Position numbers and translations under genes: made by a program
The notes under the pieces: generated by a model
What the model saw: the letters and a program-made list of their open reading frames with translations, nothing else
Database searches by the model: none
What the model was told of the DNA's origin: nothing
Source: Lachnospiraceae bacterium
GTDB taxonomy: Bacteria; Bacillota; Clostridia; Lachnospirales; Lachnospiraceae
Length of the DNA: 64,000 nucleotides
Direction: 5' to 3'
Assembly (NCBI GenBank): GCA_030825115.1
Contig: JAPJQL010000007.1
Coordinates: forward strand, 51,550 to 115,549
In this document: piece by piece, positions 7,481 through 14,705 of the stretch
Numbering within the stretch: position 1 is the stretch's first letter
How the letters are laid out: each line of letters starts with the position of its first letter

Positions 7481-9190
7481 ATGAAATCAATACAGACAAA
7501 GTTTATCGCATTGATCTTAAGCTGTGTTTTTGTCTGTTCTGCCGTGATCGGCGGAGCCGGCATCCTCAGCGCAAAACGGGTGGTGGATGAGGATTCTGCC
7601 CGGTTAATGAATTACCGGTGCAGTGAATTGGCCTGTGAGGTGGATGCCACGCTGTCACGGATCGAGCAGTCGGTCAAAACCCTGGCTGTCTATACGGATG
7701 AGAATCTGGAGAGCCTGGACCGCCTGAAACATGATGACGCCTATCTAAAAGAATTTACGGAAAAAATAGAATCAGTCGCTGTCAATGCGGCAAACAACAC
7801 GGAAGGGACGGTGGCGGTGTATGTCCGGTTTAACCCGGAATTCACTCCGCCGGAATCTGGCCTTTTCTGGAGTAAAACAAACCTGAGCGGAACATTTCAG
7901 AAGATGGTTCCCACCGATTTTTCCAGATACAGCCCCACCGACCTCGAGCATGTGGGCTGGTATTATATCCCTGTTAAAAACGGAAGGGCCATTTGGATGA
8001 GCCCTTATACCAATGAAAACATCAATGTGCAGATGATCTCCTACGTTATTCCTATCTATAAGAGCAATGAAACCGTGGGCGTTGTGGGGATGGATATTGA
8101 TTTTAACGTCATAAAGGACATGATAAAAAATGTCCGGCTCTACGAGAGCGGGTATGCCTTTTTAACCGATGAAAAAGGAAATGTCATGCATCATAAGGTC
8201 TACCCGTTTGGGATCGCAATGGGGAATGTGGATAAGAGCCTGAATTCGGTGGTGGCGGAACTGGAGAATGGTACGAGCGGGAGCAGCCTGTTTTCCTATG
8301 TCGATGAAAATGTGAAGAAAAAGATGGCGTTTCGTACACTGCGCAACGGGATGCGGCTGGCCGTGACGGCTCCGCTTTCGGAAATTGATAAAAATAAAAA
8401 TGTGCTGTTGTTTCAGATCGTGGTATCATTGCTGGTCATTGCCCCGCTTTCCGTATTGGTGACTGTGCTGATGACGAGACGGATCATACGCCCTCTAAAA
8501 GAACTGAACGAGGCGGCAAAACAGATTGCAAATGGAGATTTGAGCATATCTTTGACCCGTCAGACCAAGGATGAAGTGGGCACGTTGGCGGAGAGTTTTC
8601 AGCAGACAGTCGATCATCTGCAGACATATATCAATTATATCAACAGCCTGGCTTACCGGGATGGGCTGACCGGGGTGAAGAATAAAGCGGCTTATCAGGA
8701 GGCAGAACGCCGCCTGGAAGAAAAGATGCGGAGCGGGCATGCGGAATTTGCGGTTGTGGTGCTGGATATTGACAATTTGAAGTGGATCAACGACTATTAT
8801 GGTCATGACTTTGGAGATATGTTTATTGTAGATGCCTGCCGGCTGATTTGCAAGAGCTTCCCCCACAGTCCTGTCTACCGGATTGGTGGAGATGAATTTG
8901 CAGTTATTTTAGAAGGCGTGGACTATGAAAAGTATGCACAGCTGCTGGAACAATTCAACGCTGCAGTCGAAGAGTATAATCGAAGCGGACAAAAGGACAT
9001 GCAATTGTCCATTGCAAGGGGAATCGCTGTTTATAACAGTGATACCGATCTGGTATTTTCCAATGTGTTCAAGCGGGCAGATGATGCGATGTATCAGAAT
9101 AAGGCGGCGATGAAACGCATGCGTGCCGCGGCTAAGACGAAAGAAAATGAGACGTCAGGGGAAGCAGACGGGCTGCCGGAAGAGGGATAA
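7481..9190 (+). CDS. Membrane diguanylate cyclase (Cache-HAMP-GGDEF)
   Basis: The 569-residue protein makes cyclic di-GMP from two GTP. A transmembrane helix at residues 7-27 is followed by an extracytoplasmic dCache-type sensor region (about 35-295), a second helix (VLLFQIVVSLLVIAPLSVLVTV), a HAMP domain (RRIIRPLKELNEAAKQIANG) and a GGDEF domain with an intact RIGGDEFAVI motif near residue 469. I chose the ATG at 7481, one base after the regulator stop, because GGAGAGAGG precedes it. It is the last gene of the kinase-regulator operon and is closed by a strong terminator. Confidence 0.88.
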   Translation: MKSIQTKFIALILSCVFVCSAVIGGAGILSAKRVVDEDSARLMNYRCSELACEVDATLSRIEQSVKTLAVYTDENLESLDRLKHDDAYLKEFTEKIESVAVNAANNTEGTVAVYVRFNPEFTPPESGLFWSKTNLSGTFQKMVPTDFSRYSPTDLEHVGWYYIPVKNGRAIWMSPYTNENINVQMISYVIPIYKSNETVGVVGMDIDFNVIKDMIKNVRLYESGYAFLTDEKGNVMHHKVYPFGIAMGNVDKSLNSVVAELENGTSGSSLFSYVDENVKKKMAFRTLRNGMRLAVTAPLSEIDKNKNVLLFQIVVSLLVIAPLSVLVTVLMTRRIIRPLKELNEAAKQIANGDLSISLTRQTKDEVGTLAESFQQTVDHLQTYINYINSLAYRDGLTGVKNKAAYQEAERRLEEKMRSGHAEFAVVVLDIDNLKWINDYYGHDFGDMFIVDACRLICKSFPHSPVYRIGGDEFAVILEGVDYEKYAQLLEQFNAAVEEYNRSGQKDMQLSIARGIAVYNSDTDLVFSNVFKRADDAMYQNKAAMKRMRAAAKTKENETSGEADGLPEEG

Positions 9191-9196
9191 GAGAAG

Positions 9197-9242
9197 GGGG
9201 AAGGAACCGGGTTTTGTGGATCGGTTCCTTCCCCTGATCTGT
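9197..9242. terminator. Bidirectional terminator between convergent genes
   Basis: GGGGAAGGAACCG (9197-9209) and its exact complement (9222-9234) form a 13-base perfect stem with a 12-base loop. It serves the cyclase operon on the plus strand and the lipoprotein gene on the minus strand. Confidence 0.85.
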
Positions 9243-10064
9243 TTATTTTACAACTCTGGTAGCCGGGATCGCTTTTTCCGTGATCGTGCCGGTATAGAAG
9301 ATCTGAAGGTGATCTCCCTTTTTGTAGGAAGAGAAATCAATGTCATCAGATACAAAGGTATAGAAGTCGCCGTCAGCGGACTCCAGTACGATGGAATTGT
9401 CTTCAATCTGCGCTACCTCGCCGCTGAAAGCGTTTAATTCTGCTTCCGGGGTGTTGTAGGAATCTTCCATAACAACCTTAACTGCAAGCGGGTTCGGGTC
9501 GGTATCCTCTACATCGCCGATAAAGGTAACGGTGGCTTTCTTGTCAACGGCAATCCCGTCTTTGGCTATCACATAAGCGTTGGTGGTATTGAAGGTGTAG
9601 GACTCGCCGTCTTCCATCTTTAAAGTCAGGGTGTTCGTAGAGGAATCTTCAACTGTGCCTTCCACGGACGGGTCGGTGGTAGCTGCGATCACGGAATCCA
9701 GAACTTCCACGCGGATAACCGGGATTGGGTCTTTTTCGGTGTCTGCCGGGAACGTGATCTCTACCCAGTCGCCCTCTGCGAACGGGAATTCCTGGATCAG
9801 CTCGGCATCGCTGATGTCGTAATCTTTTACCGTCTCGTCGTCATCGTTCTTGATGGTCAGGATCGTGTCGGTGAACTTCGTGATCAGACCGCTCATGTAA
9901 TCTTCTTCCACTTCCTCAGTGGACTCCTCTACAGCTGCTTCTGTGGTGACAGCCTCTGTCTCTGTTGTCTCTGGCGCTGCGGTAGTTTCTTCCGCTTTTT
10001 TTGAACATGCGGTTGCACTCAGTGCCAGCACCAGCATAGTAGTAATCAAAAGTTTTTTCTTCAT
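9243..10064 (-). CDS. Lipoprotein of unknown function, acidic
   Basis: The 273-residue product starts with a lipoprotein signal peptide with lipobox ATAC at residues 17-20, then a Thr/Glu-rich low-complexity linker up to about residue 55. The remainder consists of several short beta-rich units with repeated turns such as SGLITKFTDTILTIKNDD, VEGTVEDSSTNTLTLKMEDG and FSGEVAQIEDNSIVLESADG. These look like three diverged copies of one OB- or DUF5666-like beta module. I do not recognise a catalytic motif. The gene stands alone, convergent with the diguanylate cyclase. A surface-exposed binding role is only a guess. Confidence 0.7.
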   Translation of the reverse strand: MKKKLLITTMLVLALSATACSKKAEETTAAPETTETEAVTTEAAVEESTEEVEEDYMSGLITKFTDTILTIKNDDDETVKDYDISDAELIQEFPFAEGDWVEITFPADTEKDPIPVIRVEVLDSVIAATTDPSVEGTVEDSSTNTLTLKMEDGESYTFNTTNAYVIAKDGIAVDKKATVTFIGDVEDTDPNPLAVKVVMEDSYNTPEAELNAFSGEVAQIEDNSIVLESADGDFYTFVSDDIDFSSYKKGDHLQIFYTGTITEKAIPATRVVK

Positions 10065-10192
10065 AATCTTATTCTCCTCTGATAATTCATTTTAGCAACA
10101 TAGAGAGTGTACTACAAAGCGTAGGAAAATACTATTGAAAATTTATTAATTTTTGTTAATGACTGTGAAAAAACGGTGAACAGCGGCAGCCA

Positions 10193-11125
10193 TTAATCAG
10201 ACAGGGAATAGAGTTCTTTTGCAATCTGGATGAACATCTGGTCTGCTTTTGACAGAAAGCTGTTCTTTACGGTGGCGATGCACATGTCCCAATAAGCGCC
10301 GTATCTATCGTCGATGGAGCAAAAGGCCGGCTGAAACCAGGAGCCTGCGATGCAGGTGTACTGCTGGGGAATCAGGGTGACTCCAAGGCCCTGAGCTGCA
10401 AGCATCTGGGCTGTCTCGTAATTTTTCAGGGTGAGCAGGATATCAGGTCGCGTAATATCGGCTTTTGCCAGAACAGTATCGGAGACCTGGCGGATACGCT
10501 GACCGGGGTGGAGCATCAAAAAACGTTCATTTTTTAAGAGTCGTACATCCAGCACCGGATAGTGGTAACCTGGTTTTTCCTCTGCCTTTTCAAGCAGGGG
10601 ATGGGTGGGCGGCAGCGCGATGACAAAGGGATCTCGCGCCAGGGTCTCATACTGTACTTGAGGCTGGATATTTTCCTTCGGCGCGTGAATGATGGCAAAG
10701 TCAAGCTGCCCGGACAGGAGCTTTTGCTCCAGCGTCTGAGTCGTTTCTTCTGTGATGGACAGTTCAACATAGGGGCACAGCTCCAGAAACCGGGGCAGGA
10801 TACGGGGGAGCGCCAGAGTTCCAAGATGGTTGGTGGTTCCAAGATGGATGCGCCCGGTCTTCATATCATTGATATCGCTGATCTCAATCTCAAAATCTTC
10901 GTACATCTTTAAGATCTGAGACGCCATGTGATAATACCGTTCCCCGGCATAGGTCAGGGTGAGACCGCCGGTAGTCCGGTTGAACAGCGGGGTTCCGAGG
11001 GATTCTTCAATCCGCTGGATGGACTGGCTCAGGGACGGCTGGGCGATAAAAAGCTGCCTGGCTGCCTGTGAGATGCTCCTTACCTCAGCCACGGTCTTTA
11101 CGTACAATAATTCTTTCTGTGTCAT
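10193..11125 (-). CDS. LysR-family regulator divergent from tctCBA
   Basis: The 310-residue protein has the LysR layout: an N-terminal winged helix-turn-helix (KELLYVKTVAEVRSISQAAR, then FIAQPSLSQSIQRIEESLG) and a C-terminal effector-binding domain containing GRIHLGTTNHLGTLALPRIL and GLGVTLIPQ. It is transcribed away from tctC with a 393-base gap between the start codons, the classical arrangement of a LysR regulator and its target. It is therefore the best candidate regulator of the tripartite tricarboxylate transporter, with a tricarboxylate as coinducer. That assignment is inference from position. Confidence 0.88.
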   Translation of the reverse strand: MTQKELLYVKTVAEVRSISQAARQLFIAQPSLSQSIQRIEESLGTPLFNRTTGGLTLTYAGERYYHMASQILKMYEDFEIEISDINDMKTGRIHLGTTNHLGTLALPRILPRFLELCPYVELSITEETTQTLEQKLLSGQLDFAIIHAPKENIQPQVQYETLARDPFVIALPPTHPLLEKAEEKPGYHYPVLDVRLLKNERFLMLHPGQRIRQVSDTVLAKADITRPDILLTLKNYETAQMLAAQGLGVTLIPQQYTCIAGSWFQPAFCSIDDRYGAYWDMCIATVKNSFLSKADQMFIQIAKELYSLSD

Positions 11126-11270
11126 AATATCATTCCCCCTGTATCAGCATCAAAATACTTTATATGTTAAGTATATATGAAAATGAAGGGAAAGAAAAGC
11201 TGGAATGCGGGGCAGATAAAAAAATATTGATTTGGATGAAATTGACAATATGCCATGACATATGGGGTGC

Positions 11271-11348
11271 ATAAGGAAAAAGTTATGAGCTAAAAAAGCA
11301 TGGAATCAGGCGGGTTTGAGGTTTTTGGTGGTATAAGGGGAAATCTAT
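11271..11348. promoter_or_regulatory. LysR-type operator candidates upstream of tctC
   Basis: ATAAGGAAAAAGTTAT (11271-11286) and ATAAGGGGAAATCTAT (11333-11348) resemble the A-rich dyads in front of the hydratase, aconitase and citD. Here they are 16-mers lying about 110 and 175 bases before the presumed tctC transcription start, so they may also serve the divergent regulator. Confidence 0.45.
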
Positions 11349-11394
11349 ATGTGTAATAAGTGCACAATTATAACGCTGTGCAAAAGGGATAAAA

Positions 11395-11445
11395 TGTGCA
11401 AATTGCACATATTCTATTGAAACTGCTTTGTTAAATTGTTATAAT
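11395..11445 (+). promoter_or_regulatory. tctC promoter with upstream palindrome
   Basis: TTGAAA (11417-11422), a 17-base spacer and TATAAT (11440-11445) form a near-consensus sigma-A promoter 74 bases before the tctC start. Immediately upstream lies a perfect 15-base palindrome, TGTGCAAATTGCACA (11395-11409). Further TGCACA (11361-11366) and TGTGCA (11377-11382) half-sites lie just before it. The palindrome is not of the LysR form and suggests a second regulator. Confidence 0.65.
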
Positions 11446-11518
11446 AATACACATGAAGGGCGTTAAGAAAATGCAAAGAAACAGCCCGGTTAAAACAATT
11501 AAAAAGGAGAAGGTAGTA

Positions 11519-12496
11519 ATGAAAAAAAGAGTCGTAAGTTTGATGATGGCAGCAGTTCTCGGTTTATCTCTCACGGCCTGCAGCGGCGGTGGGGAGCAGA
11601 AAGCAGCAGACGGAGAGTGGAAGTGGGAGCGCAACATCGAGATCATCTGCCCATGGGGAACCGGAGGCGGAGCAGATACAACATTGCGGCAGTTTGCAAC
11701 AGCGCTGGAGAAAGAAGCCGGTGTAAAAGTTGTAGTAAATAATAAGTCCGGCGCCGGCGGCGTTACGGGCGTGCAGTTTGCGGCACAGCAGCCTGCGGAT
11801 GGTTATACCTACCTGCTGTGTACCCCGTCTCCATTGTTGGCACAGATTTCCGGGGCGACAGATTATGATGTGTACGGGACGATCAATCCGTTATGCCAGC
11901 TGGTTCACGACTGCAATATCTTCGTGACGGGAAAGAATTCTCCGTACAGCAATTATGATGAGCTGAAAGCTTATATTGAAGCAAATCCGGGCAAGGTAAA
12001 ATGCGGCGTTATGACGATCACCGGACTGGATGCAGCCTGCGTGGAATCAGGATTTGGCGGAGCGGTAGAAGCCGTTGCCTACACAGAAGGCTCTCAGCTG
12101 AATGCAGATGTAATCGGCGGCCATGTAGATCTGGCCTGCTGCGGACCGGCAGAGGTATCTGCAATGATCGCATCCGGCGATATGAAGGTGATCCTGTCCT
12201 GCACCGAGAACAAGCTGACACTGGAAGGATTTGAGGGTGTACAGGCGGCCGGCGAGGTTGGTCTGGATTGCTTCTTTGGACCGTCCAGAGGTATCTTCTA
12301 TATGGAAGGAACTCCGGAAGCAGCAATCAAGGCGTTCGAAGCAGCGGCAGAGAAGGCAGTTGCCTCCGAAGATTTCCAGAAATGGGCAAAGAGCGAGGGC
12401 CTGGACCAGCGTAAAGGCTGGAAGAACACCGCGGACTACAAAGCTTCCTGGGATGAGGATTACAAGGACCTGACGGCGCTGTTTGGAACAAAGTAA
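11519..12496 (+). CDS. tctC: Tripartite tricarboxylate transporter binding lipoprotein TctC
   Basis: This is the substrate-binding component of a TctCBA secondary importer for citrate-like tricarboxylates (Bug/TctC family). The 325-residue product has a lipoprotein signal peptide with lipobox LTAC at about residues 18-21. It also has the family motifs IEIICPWGTGGGADTTLRQF, VVNNKSGAGGVTGVQFAA and the DGYTYLLCTPSPL strand. In-frame ATGs upstream at 11453 and 11471 lack good ribosome binding sites, whereas the ATG at 11519 follows AAAAAGGAGAAGG. It heads an operon with tctB, tctA and probably the hydratase region. Which acid it binds is not readable from the sequence. Confidence 0.92.
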   Translation: MKKRVVSLMMAAVLGLSLTACSGGGEQKAADGEWKWERNIEIICPWGTGGGADTTLRQFATALEKEAGVKVVVNNKSGAGGVTGVQFAAQQPADGYTYLLCTPSPLLAQISGATDYDVYGTINPLCQLVHDCNIFVTGKNSPYSNYDELKAYIEANPGKVKCGVMTITGLDAACVESGFGGAVEAVAYTEGSQLNADVIGGHVDLACCGPAEVSAMIASGDMKVILSCTENKLTLEGFEGVQAAGEVGLDCFFGPSRGIFYMEGTPEAAIKAFEAAAEKAVASEDFQKWAKSEGLDQRKGWKNTADYKASWDEDYKDLTALFGTK

Positions 12497-12512
12497 TGAA
12501 AATAAATGGTTG

Positions 12513-12539
12513 CAGGGGAGCGGATTTATTGCTCCCCTG
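12513..12539 (+). terminator. Intercistronic stem-loop tctC/tctB
   Basis: CAGGGGAGC (12513-12521) pairs exactly with GCTCCCCTG (12531-12539) across a nine-base loop. There is no T tract, so it more likely protects the upstream tctC message or partly attenuates, giving more binding protein than membrane components. Confidence 0.6.
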
Positions 12540-12571
12540 ACTGTTGAAAAGAGAAAGGTGGATAAGAAAAA

Positions 12572-13072
12572 ATGGAGTTGATTTTCTCCCTGTTTTTATT
12601 TATCGGAAGTATTTACCTGTTTTTCCTTGTGGGCGCAGAATCTCCGGCGGCGACAGCGACAGAACTGGGTGCATCCTTCTGGCCGAGAATCATCCTGGTT
12701 TTATTGATGATTCTGATCGTGGTCAATGTGTTAAATATCTTGAAAAAAGCAAAGGCAGAAGGAACTTCTGTCAAGCCGGACATCAATTTCGTCGAGTTTC
12801 TTAAGAGCAAGTTGTTTGCCGGGATTGTAATTGTCATACTGTTGGCCGTGCTGCTGCCATATATCGGCTTCATGCCAAGCTGCTGCCTGTTCCTGGTCGC
12901 ATATGGATATTTGCTGGGAGACAGGAATATCCCGGTGATGGTGATCCGCTCTGCTATTTTGACGGTCATCATCTATGTGATCTTCCAGGGAGCGCTTGAT
13001 ATCATGCTGGCGCGAGGCGTTGGGGTATTCCGGTCATTTGCCCTGTTTGCCGAGTCAATACTGCCGTTTTAA
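12572..13072 (+). CDS. tctB: Tripartite tricarboxylate transporter small membrane subunit TctB
   Basis: The 166-residue protein has four predicted membrane helices (about residues 2-21, 38-60, 80-105 and 115-140). The N-terminal part carries the PATATELGASFWPRIILVLL stretch typical of TctB. It is the small, poorly conserved membrane component that associates with TctA. It lies between tctC and tctA with 75- and 17-base gaps, and GAGAAAGG precedes its ATG. Identification rests on size, topology and gene order more than on residues. Confidence 0.88.
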   Translation: MELIFSLFLFIGSIYLFFLVGAESPAATATELGASFWPRIILVLLMILIVVNVLNILKKAKAEGTSVKPDINFVEFLKSKLFAGIVIVILLAVLLPYIGFMPSCCLFLVAYGYLLGDRNIPVMVIRSAILTVIIYVIFQGALDIMLARGVGVFRSFALFAESILPF

Positions 13073-13089
13073 GGAGAGGAGGATAAAAT

Positions 13090-14592
13090 ATGTTTGATTT
13101 GTTAAGTACCGGTATGGCGATCGTACTGAATCCGACTACCTTCATTATGCTGGCAGGCGGAACGATCCTGGGCGTTATTTTTGGAGCTATGCCGGGTGTA
13201 AGTGCGTCTATGGCGGTGGCGCTGGCCCTGCCATTTGCATATTCCATGAAGCCGGTGATCTCCATCGCGTTTCTTGTGTCTGTATACTGTGCATCCATAA
13301 CCGGAGGCGGAATCACCGCAATCCTGTTTAAAATTCCCGGAACTCCGTCTTCGGCGCCGACTACATTTGACGGCTATCCGATGGCACAGAGAGGGGAAGC
13401 GGGAAAGGCGCTTGGATTTTCCCTGATCGCATCTGCGTTCGGCGGTCTGGTGGCGGCATTTGCCATGGCGCTGATCTCCCCGCAGCTTGCCGCAGTTGCG
13501 TTAAAATTCGGTCCGTCCGAGCTGTTTGCCGTTTCTTTCCTGGGGCTGTCCGTATTGTCCTGTCTGGACAGTGACAATATCGTAAAGACCCTGATCTCCG
13601 GTCTGCTGGGGCTTTTGCTTGCCTGCGTCGGCATGGACCCGATGCTGGGAATCGCCCGATTTACCTGGGGCAATTCCACGCTGCTGTCCGGAATCGAGAT
13701 GATTCCTGTTATGATCGGTCTCTTTGCCATAACCGAAGTATTAAAGCAGACAGTGAAGCCGAAAAAGATCGATGCAAAGGCAGATTCCTCTTCGGGTGAT
13801 AAGGGAATGGGTTCTGTCGTTCCGAAGTTTACCGAGATATGGGCAACAAAATTTACGATGATCCGTTCTTCCATCCTTGGAACGGTCGTAGGAATCCTGC
13901 CAGGCGCGGGTGCAACCATTGCCTCTTTCCTGTCCTATGCGATTGAGAAAAAGGTATCCAAGCATCCCGAAAAGCTGGGAACGGGGATTCCGGACGGTAT
14001 TGTCGCTTCCGAGGCTGCCAACAATGCGGCTACCGGCGGTTCGATGGTTCCCCTTCTGTCCCTTGGTATCCCGGGTGGAAACGCGGCTGCCATCATGATG
14101 ACGGCGCTTGTCATCCAGGGTGTCCAGATCGGACCGATGCTTGTAAAGACGCAGCCGGAATATCTGGCTTCCGTATTTGGTTCTATGATCGTCACCAATA
14201 TCATCATGGTAATCGTGGCTCTTGGAGTGGCGAAGGTATTTGCACAGATCCTGTCCGTGCCTTACAGCATTCTGGGACCGGTTATCTGCATCTTTGCTTT
14301 GATTGGCGCGTATGCCCTGAACAACAATACAGGTGATGTCATGCTGATGGTAGGCGCCGGTGTAGTGGGTTATCTGTTTGTTAAGCTGGGCTACAACTCT
14401 GCGGCGCTGGTACTCGGTCTGGTGCTTGGTTCCATGTGCGAATCCAATTTCCGCCGTGCCTATACGCTGACGAACGGAAGTATGGCGCAGATCTTTTCCA
14501 AGCCGATCACGGCAGTGATCATGGCAGCCTGTGTCTGCATGTTGGTATATCCCTTTATCAAGCCGATGCTGAATAAGAAAAAGGCGGCTTAA
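13090..14592 (+). CDS. tctA: Tripartite tricarboxylate transporter large membrane subunit TctA
   Basis: The 500-residue polytopic protein is the translocating subunit of the TctCBA importer, with about 11-12 hydrophobic helices. Family hallmarks are GTILGVIFGAMPGVSASMAV near the N-terminus, the YCASITGGGITAILFKIPGT region, and the repeat-related ILPGAGATIASFLSYAIEKK and SLGIPGGNAAAIMM in the second half. GGAGAGGAGG precedes the start. It closes the tctCBA group. The next gene starts 113 bases later behind its own promoter. Confidence 0.95.
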   Translation: MFDLLSTGMAIVLNPTTFIMLAGGTILGVIFGAMPGVSASMAVALALPFAYSMKPVISIAFLVSVYCASITGGGITAILFKIPGTPSSAPTTFDGYPMAQRGEAGKALGFSLIASAFGGLVAAFAMALISPQLAAVALKFGPSELFAVSFLGLSVLSCLDSDNIVKTLISGLLGLLLACVGMDPMLGIARFTWGNSTLLSGIEMIPVMIGLFAITEVLKQTVKPKKIDAKADSSSGDKGMGSVVPKFTEIWATKFTMIRSSILGTVVGILPGAGATIASFLSYAIEKKVSKHPEKLGTGIPDGIVASEAANNAATGGSMVPLLSLGIPGGNAAAIMMTALVIQGVQIGPMLVKTQPEYLASVFGSMIVTNIIMVIVALGVAKVFAQILSVPYSILGPVICIFALIGAYALNNNTGDVMLMVGAGVVGYLFVKLGYNSAALVLGLVLGSMCESNFRRAYTLTNGSMAQIFSKPITAVIMAACVCMLVYPFIKPMLNKKKAA

Positions 14593-14664
14593 ATGATATA
14601 GGAAAAAACTATGTGGTATATCATTTACATAGTATTTGCCTGTGTGTTGGTTTCGATATATAAT
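14593..14664 (+). promoter_or_regulatory. LysR-type operator and promoter of the hydratase gene
   Basis: ATAGGAAAAAACTAT (14598-14612) has the T-N11-A form. It is embedded in two interleaved inverted repeats: ATGATATA/TATATCAT (14593-14600, 14617-14624) and ACTATGT/ACATAGT (14609-14615, 14627-14633). The promoter TTGCCT (14636-14641)-N17-TATAAT (14659-14664) follows, which centres the dyad near -66, the usual LysR recognition position. Confidence 0.7.
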
Positions 14665-14705
14665 AAAACCATCAAAAATGAACTGAAAACAGGAGGGTTA
14701 TTCAC

